This document shows positions 50,629 to 61,239 of a stretch of DNA of 64,000 nucleotides, in pieces. The notes under the pieces were generated by a model that was not told the origin of the DNA, searched no databases, and saw nothing but the letters and a program-made list of their open reading frames with translations. A program made the translations under genes and the position numbers. The stretch covers positions 62,001 to 126,000 of the forward strand of contig NZ_JH725115.1 of NCBI RefSeq assembly GCF_000278115.1. The letters run 5' to 3'. The first letter of the stretch is position 1. Each line of letters begins with the position of its first letter. This DNA comes from Bartonella sp. DB5-6 (GTDB lineage: Bacteria; Pseudomonadota; Alphaproteobacteria; Rhizobiales; Rhizobiaceae).

Positions 50629-52290
50629 ATGATGCGTGATCAGTGTGATGCCCTTGGCCTTACGCCAGAATTAAGAGATGCGGCTGTTCAATCGAGAGCT
50701 TGGCCATTTGAAGAAGCACGTAAAATTATAAAGCGGTATGAAAAAACAGGTTATCCAGAGAGTGTAATATTTGAAACTGGTTATGGACCTTCTGGTTTAC
50801 CGCATATTGGAACCTTTGGGGAGGTAGCACGTACAACCATGGTGCGTCATGCTTTCCATATTCTCACGGAGAATAAAGTTAAAACAAAACTGTTTTGTTT
50901 TTCTGATGATATGGATGGTTTGCGTAAAGTACCTGATAATGTACCTGATCGAGAAAAGATGGAAAGTTATCTTGGTCAACCGCTCAGCCGCGTACCGGAT
51001 CCTTTTGGCAATAGTTATCCTTCTTTTGGAGCAGCGAATAACGCACGTTTGCGCGCTTTTCTTGATCGTTTTAGTTTTGACTATGAATTTGCGAGTGCCA
51101 CGGACTATTATAGTTCTGGTCGTTTTGATGAAACACTTTTAAAAATACTTATCTGTTATGACAAGGTAATGGCAATTATCCTCCCAACATTGGGTGAAGA
51201 ACGGCGAGCTACCTATTCTCTCTTTTTACCTATTTCTCCTTTTTCTGGAAAAGTATTACAAGTGCCGATGGTTTCCCGTAATGTTGAAAAAGGAACAGTC
51301 ACCTATATTGAGCCTGAAACCGGAGAAGCCATTGAAACGGAGGTCACAGGTGGCAAGGTTAAATGCCAGTGGAAGGTGGACTGGGCAATGCGTTGGAAAG
51401 CGCTTGGGGTTGATTATGAAATGGCGGGTAAAGATCTTATTGATTCTACCAATCTTTCCTCTAAAATTTGCAAAGTGCTTGGTGGAAATCCACCAGAAGG
51501 ATTTAATTATGAGCTCTTTTTGGATGATAAGGGACAGAAAATTTCCAAATCCAAGGGAAATGGTTTAACCATTGATGAGTGGTTAACCTATGCACCAACA
51601 GAAAGTTTGGGGCTTTACATGTTTTCAAAGCCCAAAACAGCAAAACGACTTTATTTTGATGTTATTCCGAAAGCCGTTGATGAGTATTATGCACATCTTT
51701 CAGCCTATGGTCGTCAAAAATGGCAAGAGCGGCTTAATAACCCCGTATGGCATATCCATAGTGGTTGCCCTCCGCTGATTGATTTGCCTGTATCCTTTGC
51801 GATGCTCTTAAATTTAGTTAGTGCTTCAAATGCGGAGAATAAAGAGGTCCTTTGGGGTTTTATTTCTCGCTATGCTAAAGGAGCCAATGCACAAGTTTAT
51901 CCAGAACTTGACCAGTTAGTGCAATTTGCCATTAAATATTTTGATGTCTTTGTCAAACCAAACAAAAAGTTTCGAACACCAGATAAGGATGAACGCACAA
52001 CATTAGAGCAGATTGATGCAAAATTAGCTAGTTTACCACAAAATGCTGATGGCAACATTCTTCAAAATGCGCTTCTGGATGTTGCACGTTTAACAGAGCG
52101 TTATCAAGATCACAACAAAAAAAGCCCTGAAGGAGGCCCAGGTGTTTCAAATATCTTTTTTCAAATGCTCTATGAAATCCTTTTAGGGCAAGAACGAGGA
52201 CCGCGATTAGGATCATTTATTGCACTGTATGGGATTAATGAAATGCGCACACTGATTGCTGAAGCGCTTGCACGGCCTACGGGGGAATAA
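50629..52290 (+). CDS. lysK: Class I lysyl-tRNA synthetase
   Basis: 553 residues. The class I signatures are [11 protein letters not shown] (HIGH-type, near residue 60) and [10 protein letters not shown] (KMSKS-type, near 302). This archaeal-type enzyme replaces class II LysS in most Alphaproteobacteria. AGGA lies 8 nt before the ATG. Its stop overlaps the prfC start (TAATG). Confidence 0.95.
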   Translation: MMRDQCDALGLTPELRDAAVQSRAWPFEEARKIIKRYEKTGYPESVIFETGYGPSGLPHIGTFGEVARTTMVRHAFHILTENKVKTKLFCFSDDMDGLRKVPDNVPDREKMESYLGQPLSRVPDPFGNSYPSFGAANNARLRAFLDRFSFDYEFASATDYYSSGRFDETLLKILICYDKVMAIILPTLGEERRATYSLFLPISPFSGKVLQVPMVSRNVEKGTVTYIEPETGEAIETEVTGGKVKCQWKVDWAMRWKALGVDYEMAGKDLIDSTNLSSKICKVLGGNPPEGFNYELFLDDKGQKISKSKGNGLTIDEWLTYAPTESLGLYMFSKPKTAKRLYFDVIPKAVDEYYAHLSAYGRQKWQERLNNPVWHIHSGCPPLIDLPVSFAMLLNLVSASNAENKEVLWGFISRYAKGANAQVYPELDQLVQFAIKYFDVFVKPNKKFRTPDKDERTTLEQIDAKLASLPQNADGNILQNALLDVARLTERYQDHNKKSPEGGPGVSNIFFQMLYEILLGQERGPRLGSFIALYGINEMRTLIAEALARPTGE

Positions 52291-53867
52291 TGGAACAGAG
52301 AGTGCAAGAGATAAAACGGCGGCGTACATTTGCGATTATTGCTCATCCTGATGCGGGCAAGACAACACTGACAGAAAAACTTTTATTGTTTGGTGGAGCG
52401 ATTCAACTTGCCGGTGAAGTAAAGGCGAAAAAAGATCGTATTCAAACCCGTTCCGATTGGATGAATATTGAACGTGATCGTGGTATTTCGGTTGTGACCT
52501 CAGTGATGACATTTGAATATCAAGACCATATATTTAATTTGTTAGATACTCCAGGTCATGAGGACTTTGCCGATGATACGTACCGTACTCTTACGGCAGT
52601 TGACAGTGCTATTATGGTGCTTGATGGTGCACGCGGAATTGAACCGAGAACACTGAAATTATTTGAAGTGTGTCGGATGCGGGATATACCTATTATTACT
52701 TTTGTCAATAAAATGGATCGTGAAGCGCGCGACCCTATAGAACTTTTAGATGAAATTGAAGAGAAACTTGCACTTGATACCGCACCAATAACGTGGCCCA
52801 TTGGTATAGGTAAAGATTTTGTTGGAACATTTGACCTTCATCATGACCGTTTTCGAAAAAAAGATGATGAGGTTACGCAACAGACGGTTTCGGGACCTAA
52901 CGAAGTTGCAAATTTGCTTCCTGAAAATCAACGCTTGTCTTTTATCGAAGGAGTAGACCTTGCTCGAAGTGCTTGCAAAAATTTTGATCTGCAAGCTTTC
53001 CGTGAAGGACATATGACACCGGTTTATTTTGGTTCGGCTTTAAGAAATTTTGGTGTTCGTGATTTGATCAATGCGTTCATTGATTTTGGTCCAAGTCCTC
53101 GTAATCAGTTAGCAGATCAACGCAATGTCATAGCGACAGAACCCAAAATGACAGGGTTTGTCTTTAAAATTCAGGCTAATATGGACCCTCATCATCGTGA
53201 TCGTATTGCATTTTTGCGGGTGTGTTCAGGGACACTTGAGCGTGGTATGAAGACAAAGTTGGTACGGACTGGAAAGCCAATGACACTGTCAGCACCTCAA
53301 TTTTTCTTTGCCCGCTCACGTCAAATTGCTGATAAAGCTTATGCCGGTGATATAGTTGGTCTTCCAAACCATGGAACGCTGCGGATTGGTGATACCTTGA
53401 CTGAAGGAGAAGAGATTCTTTTTAAAGGTGTACCCAATTTTGCACCGGAAATTTTACGTCGTGTTTGTTTGGGTGATCCGATGAAAGCAAAAAAGCTCAA
53501 AGAAGCTTTACAGCAAATGGCTGAAGAAGGTGTCGTGCAATTATTTATTCCTGATGATGGGTCACCTGCTCTTGTTGGGGTCATTGGTGCTTTGCAAATT
53601 GATGTTTTAACGGAACGACTTAAGGTAGAATATTCTTTACCGGTGAGCTTTGAATCAGCGCGTTTTAATGTATGTCGTTGGATTTCAGCAGAAACGAAAG
53701 ATGATCTGCAAAAATTTCTTACCAATCACCACCCTGCGATTGCGCATGATTTGGATGGTGATCCAGTTTTTTTGGCAGAAAATCATTTTTCATTGAATTA
53801 TGAAGCAGAACGGGCGCCAAAAATAAAATTTGCAACTTTTAAAGATTATCAAGTACGCTCTGAATAA
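52290..53867 (+). CDS. prfC: Peptide chain release factor 3
   Basis: 525 residues. The translational GTPase motifs are IIAHPDAGKTTLTEKLL (G1), RGISVVTS (G2), LLDTPGHEDF (G3) and FVNKMDREAR (G4). RF3 recycles RF1/RF2 from terminating ribosomes. It is coupled to lysK by a one-base overlap. Confidence 0.97.
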   Translation: MEQRVQEIKRRRTFAIIAHPDAGKTTLTEKLLLFGGAIQLAGEVKAKKDRIQTRSDWMNIERDRGISVVTSVMTFEYQDHIFNLLDTPGHEDFADDTYRTLTAVDSAIMVLDGARGIEPRTLKLFEVCRMRDIPIITFVNKMDREARDPIELLDEIEEKLALDTAPITWPIGIGKDFVGTFDLHHDRFRKKDDEVTQQTVSGPNEVANLLPENQRLSFIEGVDLARSACKNFDLQAFREGHMTPVYFGSALRNFGVRDLINAFIDFGPSPRNQLADQRNVIATEPKMTGFVFKIQANMDPHHRDRIAFLRVCSGTLERGMKTKLVRTGKPMTLSAPQFFFARSRQIADKAYAGDIVGLPNHGTLRIGDTLTEGEEILFKGVPNFAPEILRRVCLGDPMKAKKLKEALQQMAEEGVVQLFIPDDGSPALVGVIGALQIDVLTERLKVEYSLPVSFESARFNVCRWISAETKDDLQKFLTNHHPAIAHDLDGDPVFLAENHFSLNYEAERAPKIKFATFKDYQVRSE

Positions 53868-53896
53868 ACAAAAGCTTCTGTTATAAAAAGTAAACA

Positions 53897-53924
53897 CAAA
53901 GGAGAGGTAAAACTCTCTCCTTTG
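53897..53924. terminator. Hairpin terminator between prfC and trxA
   Basis: A perfect 10-bp stem, CAAAGGAGAG with CTCTCCTTTG, has an 8-nt loop. It is followed on the minus strand by a T-rich tract (TGTTTACTTTTTA), so it best serves trxA. Its value for prfC is weaker. Confidence 0.65.
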
Positions 53925-53947
53925 GAAAAAGGTTACTGTAAATGGGC

Positions 53948-54271
53948 TTAACGAAGACCATCTTTGATCCATTCAAAAACACGTCCTTTAGGAGCAGCGC
54001 CCACCATATTCGATGAGACATTTCCATTTTTGAACATCAATAGGGTAGGAATCGACCGTACTCCGTATTGGGTCGCCAATTCTGGGTTTTCATCAATATT
54101 TACTTTGGCAATTTTGATCTGATCTTGCATTTCTGTTGAAATTTCATCCAAAATCGGAGCAATCATTTTGCAAGGACCACACCATTCTGCCCAAAAATCA
54201 ACTACAACAGGGATAGAAGAGGTGAGGACTTCACTTTCAAAATTGCTCTTATCAATTTTTATACAGGTCAT
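53948..54271 (-). CDS. trxA: Thioredoxin
   Basis: 107 residues from the ATG at 54271 ([11 protein letters not shown]), preceded by AAGGAT; the longer open frame lacks this. The redox site WCGPC has cysteines 31 and 34, and the cis-proline lies in [13 protein letters not shown]. It is a general cytosolic disulfide reductase. It lies 93 bp after addA on the same strand, a typical alphaproteobacterial order. Confidence 0.96.
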   Translation of the reverse strand: MTCIKIDKSNFESEVLTSSIPVVVDFWAEWCGPCKMIAPILDEISTEMQDQIKIAKVNIDENPELATQYGVRSIPTLLMFKNGNVSSNMVGAAPKGRVFEWIKDGLR

Positions 54272-54364
54272 TATTTTATCCTTTATATCCATTTTTATAC
54301 ATTGGTATGATGGCACTTCATATCAAGTTATTGCAAAGATAAATTATAAGAAAAGTTCCTTAGC

Positions 54365-57300
54365 TTATAAGGCAATTTCATCAAGAAGTTCATCGAGTTT
54401 TTCCGGAGGAAGTTTGAAAATTTTTGCTTCTTTACTGTAAACAAGGAAAGCTTGGATTTCTTTATCGGGATGAATAGCTTGCAGCAATTTTCGGTAAAGA
54501 GCCATTTGTAGTAAATAATGTGGGGCGATAGCAGCTTCGTTTTCTGGTGGGATTCCTGTTTTAAAATCAACAAAAATAATGCTATTTTTTGTGATACATA
54601 GGCGGTCAATTTGACCGGAAATTGCCTGTTCTTTTCCACGAATTTTGACAGTGCCCATTAAGGACACTTCAGCGTGTGAATTGTCAGAAAAGAGGGGCTT
54701 GAGATATGAATGATTTAAAATTTTCCACACATGACAAAGTGCTTTTTCTTTTTGGGATTCCTGCCAATGAGAGGCTTTGGTGTTGAGATAGTGTTGGGCA
54801 TAATCTCGACGTTTTTCGGGAGGGCAATTTGGCAAATATTGCAACAATCGGTGAACAATATTACCATATTCAATAAAAAAAACTCTGTTGGTATTTGCTT
54901 CCCCTAACACAGGCGAGATGGTAAGATATTTTGAATTGGCAGAAATCTCGGTATCAGCCTCAATGGAAAGACTAGCAACAGAGGGCCTCAACGGTTTTGG
55001 TAACGCCGGTTCTGCTGAGACTTTATAGGAGAAAAAATCCGGTAGGGGTGGAAGTACTTGGCACTCAACACAAGAGGTTTCTTGATTTATTGGGATAAAA
55101 GAAGAATCTGTTATGCAATAACGCCAAGCTGCAATATCTTCTGCGGGACCTTTGATGGGAACTGCATGTGGTTTAAGAGCCTTCTTTACCAATTGTAGCC
55201 ATGTATGAGGGGCGTTTCTCTTGCTGCTATATCCGCAAACAAACAATCGATCTTCAGCGCGTGTCATTCCTACATAGAGAAGACGCCTATATTCTTCTTC
55301 TGCACGCTCTTTTAAACGCGAAATTGCTTGTTTAGAGAGTGCTGTATCGAATTCTGCATTAGGACGCCAGACAAAAGCTTGTTTGTCACTCAAATGTGTA
55401 TTGTTCAAGGGAACTTTAAGCAAGTGAGGGGTATGTTGAGAATGCCAAATTGCACTACCGGGATCAACCAAAAACACAACGGCAGCTTCCAGTCCTTTCG
55501 CAGCATGAACAGTCATGATACGAATTTCTTCATGGTTTTGGTCAAACTCACGTTTAATTTCTGGTTCACTTACACTTAATATTTCCAAAAAAGCTTGTAA
55601 TCCTGGTAACCCCGTTTTTTGAATCGTGAGTGTGTAATCCATAAAAGCATCAAGCACGTCATTTGCTTCCGATCCTAAGCGCGCTAGAATCTTTTGTCGT
55701 CCCTTATCATTGTTTAAGATATGGCTATAGAATTCAAAAACTGGTATTTTGTCCACTAAAGTACGATATTTACTCAAGTTTTCAAAAATATCCTTAAAAG
55801 GGATATGCGATGATGCTTGTTCACAAAGGCTTTTCCAAAGAGAACCTGTACGGTAAGCGGCAAGTTGATAAAGTTCCTCTTCGCTAAGCGCAAAGAGTGG
55901 ACTTTTTAAAACACAAGCAAGAGACAAATCATCTTGTGGTTGTAAAACAAAACGTCCAAGTGCCATTAAATCACGCACACTCATATGTGTTGTAAGCTGT
56001 AAACGGTCAGCTCCAGCAACAGGAATATTGCGTTGTTTAAGGGCGCGAGAAAGCGCTAAGGCAAATTGATCACGCTTACGAACCAAGACCATAATATCAC
56101 TGGCACGCAACAAACGCCCTTTTGCTGGAAGCATTTCTCCATTGTGCAACCAGCCTGCAATTGTTTCAGCAACTTTCTCTGCTAAACGTACAGCAGGTGT
56201 GTCTAAATGATCAACAGTTATATGCCAATCATCAGGAAATTCGTTTGTTTCTTTAGAAATGGCATCCCATAAAATAACTTCACCTGGGCTATGAACACGA
56301 ATAGCTTCGTGTACCGTTTTTGTATTTTCTGCTGAAAGCCCTTTATAATTTTCTGGCGTTTCAAAGACAAGATCAACGCTTTTAAGAACATCGGCTGTGG
56401 AACGAAAAGAATAATTCAGTTGTACTTTTTCAAATTTCTGTTTTGCTTGTTCTGCTTTTTTTTGAATCATCCTTCCATTTGCAGCAAAATTTTCTGGAGC
56501 AGCGCCTTGAAAAGAATAAATGGATTGTTTTTCATCTCCAACAGCAAAAAGAGTACGTATATTCGTGCGTTGACTATAACCCGTGAAAAATTCTTGTGCC
56601 AAAAATTGAATAATTTGCCATTGTTCGGGATTGGTATCTTGTGCTTCATCAAGCAGAATATGATCAAGACCATTATCAAGTTTATAGTGGACCCATTGGC
56701 TTGCACCTTTACGCTGTAACAAATGGAGCGTGCGTTCAATGAGATCATCAAAATCTAAGAAACCATTGGCTTTTTTTAAATTCGCATAGATTTTGAGATA
56801 CATGGAACAAAGCTGAAAAGCAGCCATATTGAGTGTAACAATTTTTAAGCATTGATATTTTTCTAAAAGAACAGAAAGTTTGCTTTGTTTATCTTCAAGC
56901 ATTTGTTGAACAAAGGGCCAAATTTCATCTGATTTTTTACGAGATAAACGTGAAAAACTACGGGGATCATTTTTCGTTGTAAAATAGATATCGGAAATAA
57001 TGTTGATAATGGTTGTATCATCATGGGCTTCTGCTAATTGGGAAAATTTCGCGATCATATCCTTGATGTGTTGGTTGCCATAAGTTTGGCAATGTGTAAG
57101 AGCATAAAGAGGCAGGCAAGCAGTCTGTTGAATTTTTTTCAGCAACCATTTGTTTGTTTCATCGGGTGCTAAATTAAACAGTGCACGCAATTTTTCTTCT
57201 CCATTTTCAGACAGAAGAGAAGACAAAAAACCAGATAGTTTATGTTGCTTTTCAGTTGCTTCATACAGCAATTGGTTAAAAGTGTGTTCACTGATAACCG

Positions 57301-57841
57301 TAAGCAGCTGTTTCAAAGCGGGTTGTGCATCATTATGCTTTAAAAGTTGGCAGCGGGCTTCTTGTAGTAATTTTTTGCGGTTGACATCATCTATGAGTTC
57401 GAAATGTCCAGCAATATTGGCTTCCAGCATAAATTGATGCAAGAGAGATTCGCAAAACGCATGAATAGTTTGTATTTTCAAGCCACCAGGTGTTTCTAGG
57501 GCACGAGCAAAGAGTTGACGTGCATAGGTTATTTTTGTTGCATTGATAGGTTTGTTTTCAAGCTGCGATAAGATTTCTTTAAGCTGTACATCATCGCATT
57601 CATTCCAGCTGGAGAGTGTACGAAAAATCCGCGATTGCATAACAGCGGCGGCAGCTCTCGTATAAGTGAGGCATAAAATACGTGCTGGAGGAGTACCGTT
57701 TAAAAGCAAACGAATAACGCGCTCGGTTAGAACATGAGTTTTTCCAGAGCCTGCATTTGCAGAAACCCACACATTTGTTTTTGGGTGTGTTGCCGTTGCT
57801 TGTGCATCAAGGGCTGCCTCAGGAATAGAAAAAAGAGTCAT
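54365..57841 (-). CDS. addA: Double-strand break repair helicase-nuclease AddA
   Basis: 1158 residues from the ATG at 57841 (MTLFSIPEAALDAQ), which overlaps the addB stop (ATGA) and has AAGGGG upstream. UvrD-type helicase motifs are present: VSANAGSGKTHVLTERVIRLL (I), DHILLDEAQDTNPEQW (II) and RIMTVHAAKGLEAAVVFL (V), with GMTRAEDRLFVCG (VI). The C-terminal RecB-type nuclease has IFVDFKTGIPP and LLQMALYRKLL. With AddB it replaces RecBCD for recombinational repair. Confidence 0.95.
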   Translation of the reverse strand: MTLFSIPEAALDAQATATHPKTNVWVSANAGSGKTHVLTERVIRLLLNGTPPARILCLTYTRAAAAVMQSRIFRTLSSWNECDDVQLKEILSQLENKPINATKITYARQLFARALETPGGLKIQTIHAFCESLLHQFMLEANIAGHFELIDDVNRKKLLQEARCQLLKHNDAQPALKQLLTVISEHTFNQLLYEATEKQHKLSGFLSSLLSENGEEKLRALFNLAPDETNKWLLKKIQQTACLPLYALTHCQTYGNQHIKDMIAKFSQLAEAHDDTTIINIISDIYFTTKNDPRSFSRLSRKKSDEIWPFVQQMLEDKQSKLSVLLEKYQCLKIVTLNMAAFQLCSMYLKIYANLKKANGFLDFDDLIERTLHLLQRKGASQWVHYKLDNGLDHILLDEAQDTNPEQWQIIQFLAQEFFTGYSQRTNIRTLFAVGDEKQSIYSFQGAAPENFAANGRMIQKKAEQAKQKFEKVQLNYSFRSTADVLKSVDLVFETPENYKGLSAENTKTVHEAIRVHSPGEVILWDAISKETNEFPDDWHITVDHLDTPAVRLAEKVAETIAGWLHNGEMLPAKGRLLRASDIMVLVRKRDQFALALSRALKQRNIPVAGADRLQLTTHMSVRDLMALGRFVLQPQDDLSLACVLKSPLFALSEEELYQLAAYRTGSLWKSLCEQASSHIPFKDIFENLSKYRTLVDKIPVFEFYSHILNNDKGRQKILARLGSEANDVLDAFMDYTLTIQKTGLPGLQAFLEILSVSEPEIKREFDQNHEEIRIMTVHAAKGLEAAVVFLVDPGSAIWHSQHTPHLLKVPLNNTHLSDKQAFVWRPNAEFDTALSKQAISRLKERAEEEYRRLLYVGMTRAEDRLFVCGYSSKRNAPHTWLQLVKKALKPHAVPIKGPAEDIAAWRYCITDSSFIPINQETSCVECQVLPPLPDFFSYKVSAEPALPKPLRPSVASLSIEADTEISANSKYLTISPVLGEANTNRVFFIEYGNIVHRLLQYLPNCPPEKRRDYAQHYLNTKASHWQESQKEKALCHVWKILNHSYLKPLFSDNSHAEVSLMGTVKIRGKEQAISGQIDRLCITKNSIIFVDFKTGIPPENEAAIAPHYLLQMALYRKLLQAIHPDKEIQAFLVYSKEAKIFKLPPEKLDELLDEIAL

Positions 57842-60800
57842 GACTGATCCCCTTCGTGAAATCCATTTGACCATTCCCATAAGCGTGCCAGATGGTCATA
57901 GTCACTTTCATATTGTTTTATCATGGGGACTGCGTGCGAAAGATAGCCTTGTTGTGGATTTTTATAATACTCGATTAATGCGATAAGATGTTCCCATGCT
58001 TTTTCACCGAGACTAATGATACTTTGGTGCTCTTTTTCTCCTTTTTTTGAGAAAATTGATTTAGGTGTTATTTCACCTTTTCCATTGAGGGGGATGTAAA
58101 ATAGATTTGAGGGGGTAAGATTTTGAAAATCTGTAAAGGCTCCTTTCATTAACAAAGCTGTTTCCAGTGCTAATTGTGGAAATAATAAATCACGAACTTG
58201 TTTTGATGAGGGTGGTGTAGTGGTTTTAAAATCAATAATTTCAACCGTTTTGTTTGGCAATACATCAATACGATCAGCGCGTCCTGAAAGGGTTACGCCT
58301 GTTGTATCTATGGGTATTTTTTGCGATACCACTTCAGCATATCGTTCTCGAGGTTCCAAACTTCGTTCCCATTGGAGAATGAAAGGAGCAAGATTTTCAA
58401 AATTTGTCCACCAGATTGTTTCAACATCGGCAGGCAAATTAAGTTTATCAAATTCTTTACGTCCAAGAGTTAGGAGGACATCTAATGCATTTGCAGCTTT
58501 TGGATTTTTTATTTGTGTGCAAAAAGCAGCAAGAATAGCGTGATAAAGCGTTCCGCGTTCAGCTGCGCAAGGGTCATAGGTGAGTGCTTTAAGCGGTTTG
58601 AGATGCAAGATTTTTTTTGCATAAATGGCGTAAGGATCATAGCGCAACGTTGCTATTTCGGTAACAGAAAAATGACGTGGACGCATCTTAAGGGGTGGTA
58701 CAGGGCAAGGACGTGTCGCACAAGCAACCATGTTTGTATTGTCAAGCATTTTTGCCCAATGGAGCACCTTTTCACCCCGTGCACGGATTTGTTTCCAGAC
58801 TTGTTTTCCTATGACAGTTTCTAAGCGTTGTAGCCAGCGTGAAGGGAGTGAAGGAACATGATTAACCCGTAGTGCTCGGCTCATCACTACTTTATTCATT
58901 CCCATGGCCCATTGAAAATCATGTGCAGAAAGCCCAATATGCTGTTCTGGTGGTTCAAGAGTTAACATCATTTTCATTGGCCGCGATAAAAAAGCATCAT
59001 TATGGGTTGTTATAGGCCATGATCCTTCATTGAGACCACCGATGACCACTGTATCAACCGTTTGCAGACGTGATTCCAAAGTGCCCCAGATGAATAAGCG
59101 TGGATGTCCCCCAGGGGAAGGTGTGACCGAGCGGGTTGCTATAAGCGCTGAAAACATAGCGGGCCATTCGCAAAGATGAAATTTTAGTCCTGATTGATCA
59201 CTCACCAATTCACGCAAAAAAGTTGATAATGCTTGTCCCACTTCATGTTGATAAAGATGAGCAAGAGAATCGTTTTCATCACGCCCAAAATTTTCAAAAA
59301 CTTCAACAGTCGCTATTGCGGCTTCATTGATGCTGCATTCCTTCTCCTGTTCCATGAGAGATGCTAAAGGTTCAACGGCTTTAACCAAAAGCTGACAAAG
59401 CAGATGTGCTTCTTCACTCTTTTGTTGATCAAGAGTGCAGTCATCAGAAGTATTCTTGGAACATGTTTTTATCCATTTTTCAATAAATTGGTCACATTTG
59501 CGAAGATGAATACGTCCAGTACTGCCTCGAAGAACAAAGAGTTCAAAATTTTCTGCCATTTCGCGTAAGCGATGACGATTTTGTTTGAGTGTTATAAGTG
59601 GATGTTTGAGAAGAGAAAGAAAAGCAATTGGATCACTAGGCTGAAACACATTTTCTAAAATAAGCCGTAACAGAGTTGAAGGTAGCGTTTGTGCTAATGG
59701 TATTCCTCCTGAATCATTTGCTTCAATTCCAAATCGCTGTAATTCAACGGAGACACGACGTGCTAAATTACGATCATTTGTAATAAGAGCTGCGTTTTTT
59801 TGAGGTTCTTCAATGGCATTGCGTAAAGCAACAGCAATAGCAAGAGCTTCTTCTCGCTCGTTTATAGTTTCAATGAAGGACCAATTTGCACAAAGATTTT
59901 CATAATCATCGCGGACAATTTGTACCCATCGATCTGTTGTAGAGGCTGGTCGGAGGGCTTCTGATAAAAGAGCCATACGTTTTTTCGTTATTGCACTTTG
60001 TTGACCGATTTCGCGAACATGAATGCGATGACATTTCATGAGAGAGAGAAGTTTTTTTAAATGATATTGAGGATGGCTAAAAGCATTCGTTTCATAATCG
60101 GAAAAATCACAAGTTGTTTTTTCTTTATTGATTGTATCTAATGCTTCCCATTGTTCTTCATCCATATGAAAATCAAGCCCAGGAAGAACAACAGCACCTT
60201 TGGGAAGAGAGGCAATTACCCTTAAAAGATGAGAAACTGCAGGAATGGACCCTGAAACACCAGCTGCAAGTATAGGTTTATTAGGTTTTGTGTGGTGTAA
60301 AGTCTCGGCGTGCATTTTGAGTGCTTGATTACGCCATTCAGCTGGATTACTTCGTTGTCTCTCCTGTAAGATTTGCGGCCAGCTTTGTGTGACAATAGTA
60401 AGGAAATCGAGAGTTATTTGCCACCATTCGGCTACCATATCAGGAGCAATATCTTTAAGTTTTGACCAATCTGCTGATTCTGTTTCAATTTCATCCATCA
60501 AATGTGCTAAATCTTGAGCAAGCCAAATTGAATCAGCAGTATGAGCAGGAATAAGCACGTCTTCTGCCTCAAACATAGCACGCAAATGAGCAGGTAAATT
60601 TTCACGCCAAGGACGAATAAGGCGTGCTAAAAGCAGAAGGCGTTCACTTTCTCCAATCGGAAGATTTAGGGTACAGGTATAGTTTTCAACAAAAAAGAAA
60701 CTATCTCCATCTAGATCTCCTAGAGCGCGTATGGTAGGCAAGAAAGTTGATTGTGTAGCACTTCTTTCAACAAAGGCTGTACGTAAAGCGCGCGCAGCAC

Positions 60801-60960
60801 GGCGTGTCGGTACGTAAATAAGAGTATCAGCAAGAGCAGCCTGAATATCTCCATTTGGTGCAAAGTTATCAATAAGAACACCAGAGAGCAGGGCATCAAC
60901 AAAATGTGGTAAAAAAGCAGTTCCTGAAGAAATAGAAAAAACACGCGGTTTATAGGTCAT
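57838..60960 (-). CDS. addB: Double-strand break repair nuclease subunit AddB
   Basis: 1040 residues. The alphaproteobacterial AddB layout has an inactivated helicase-like N-terminal part (ALADTLIYVPTRRAARALRTAF) and a C-terminal PD-(D/E)XK nuclease with VEIIDFKTTTPPSSKQV and PQLALETALL. It pairs with AddA, with which it overlaps by 4 nt. It opens with MTYKPRVFSISSGTAFLPHF. Confidence 0.93.
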   Translation of the reverse strand: MTYKPRVFSISSGTAFLPHFVDALLSGVLIDNFAPNGDIQAALADTLIYVPTRRAARALRTAFVERSATQSTFLPTIRALGDLDGDSFFFVENYTCTLNLPIGESERLLLLARLIRPWRENLPAHLRAMFEAEDVLIPAHTADSIWLAQDLAHLMDEIETESADWSKLKDIAPDMVAEWWQITLDFLTIVTQSWPQILQERQRSNPAEWRNQALKMHAETLHHTKPNKPILAAGVSGSIPAVSHLLRVIASLPKGAVVLPGLDFHMDEEQWEALDTINKEKTTCDFSDYETNAFSHPQYHLKKLLSLMKCHRIHVREIGQQSAITKKRMALLSEALRPASTTDRWVQIVRDDYENLCANWSFIETINEREEALAIAVALRNAIEEPQKNAALITNDRNLARRVSVELQRFGIEANDSGGIPLAQTLPSTLLRLILENVFQPSDPIAFLSLLKHPLITLKQNRHRLREMAENFELFVLRGSTGRIHLRKCDQFIEKWIKTCSKNTSDDCTLDQQKSEEAHLLCQLLVKAVEPLASLMEQEKECSINEAAIATVEVFENFGRDENDSLAHLYQHEVGQALSTFLRELVSDQSGLKFHLCEWPAMFSALIATRSVTPSPGGHPRLFIWGTLESRLQTVDTVVIGGLNEGSWPITTHNDAFLSRPMKMMLTLEPPEQHIGLSAHDFQWAMGMNKVVMSRALRVNHVPSLPSRWLQRLETVIGKQVWKQIRARGEKVLHWAKMLDNTNMVACATRPCPVPPLKMRPRHFSVTEIATLRYDPYAIYAKKILHLKPLKALTYDPCAAERGTLYHAILAAFCTQIKNPKAANALDVLLTLGRKEFDKLNLPADVETIWWTNFENLAPFILQWERSLEPRERYAEVVSQKIPIDTTGVTLSGRADRIDVLPNKTVEIIDFKTTTPPSSKQVRDLLFPQLALETALLMKGAFTDFQNLTPSNLFYIPLNGKGEITPKSIFSKKGEKEHQSIISLGEKAWEHLIALIEYYKNPQQGYLSHAVPMIKQYESDYDHLARLWEWSNGFHEGDQS

Positions 60961-61239
60961 ATGGTCTCATTTTGGATAGTAAATATTCCATTTTATTGAT
61001 TTTTTGATTGTTCCCACTGTATACAATTTTTATGCAGGGAAAAACTAAAAAGCTACGCTTGTGCGGTAGATTTTTTAATTTAAATTAAGCAGCCAGTTAA
61101 GTAGATAATATCTGTTAATTCTCATCAAAGATTTGGAAAAAGAGAATAGTCGCGGGCATATACTTATCCCCACTTTCTTTAACAAAAGTAAATTGCTTGT
61201 ATGAAGAGTATTTTGAAAAAGTCAATGTGTGAAATTCTA

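Noticed and set aside
60961-61239. Possible MurU nucleotidyltransferase remnant
   Set aside because: Too short, and no nucleotide-binding signature (LAAGxGxRM) could be seen on either strand.
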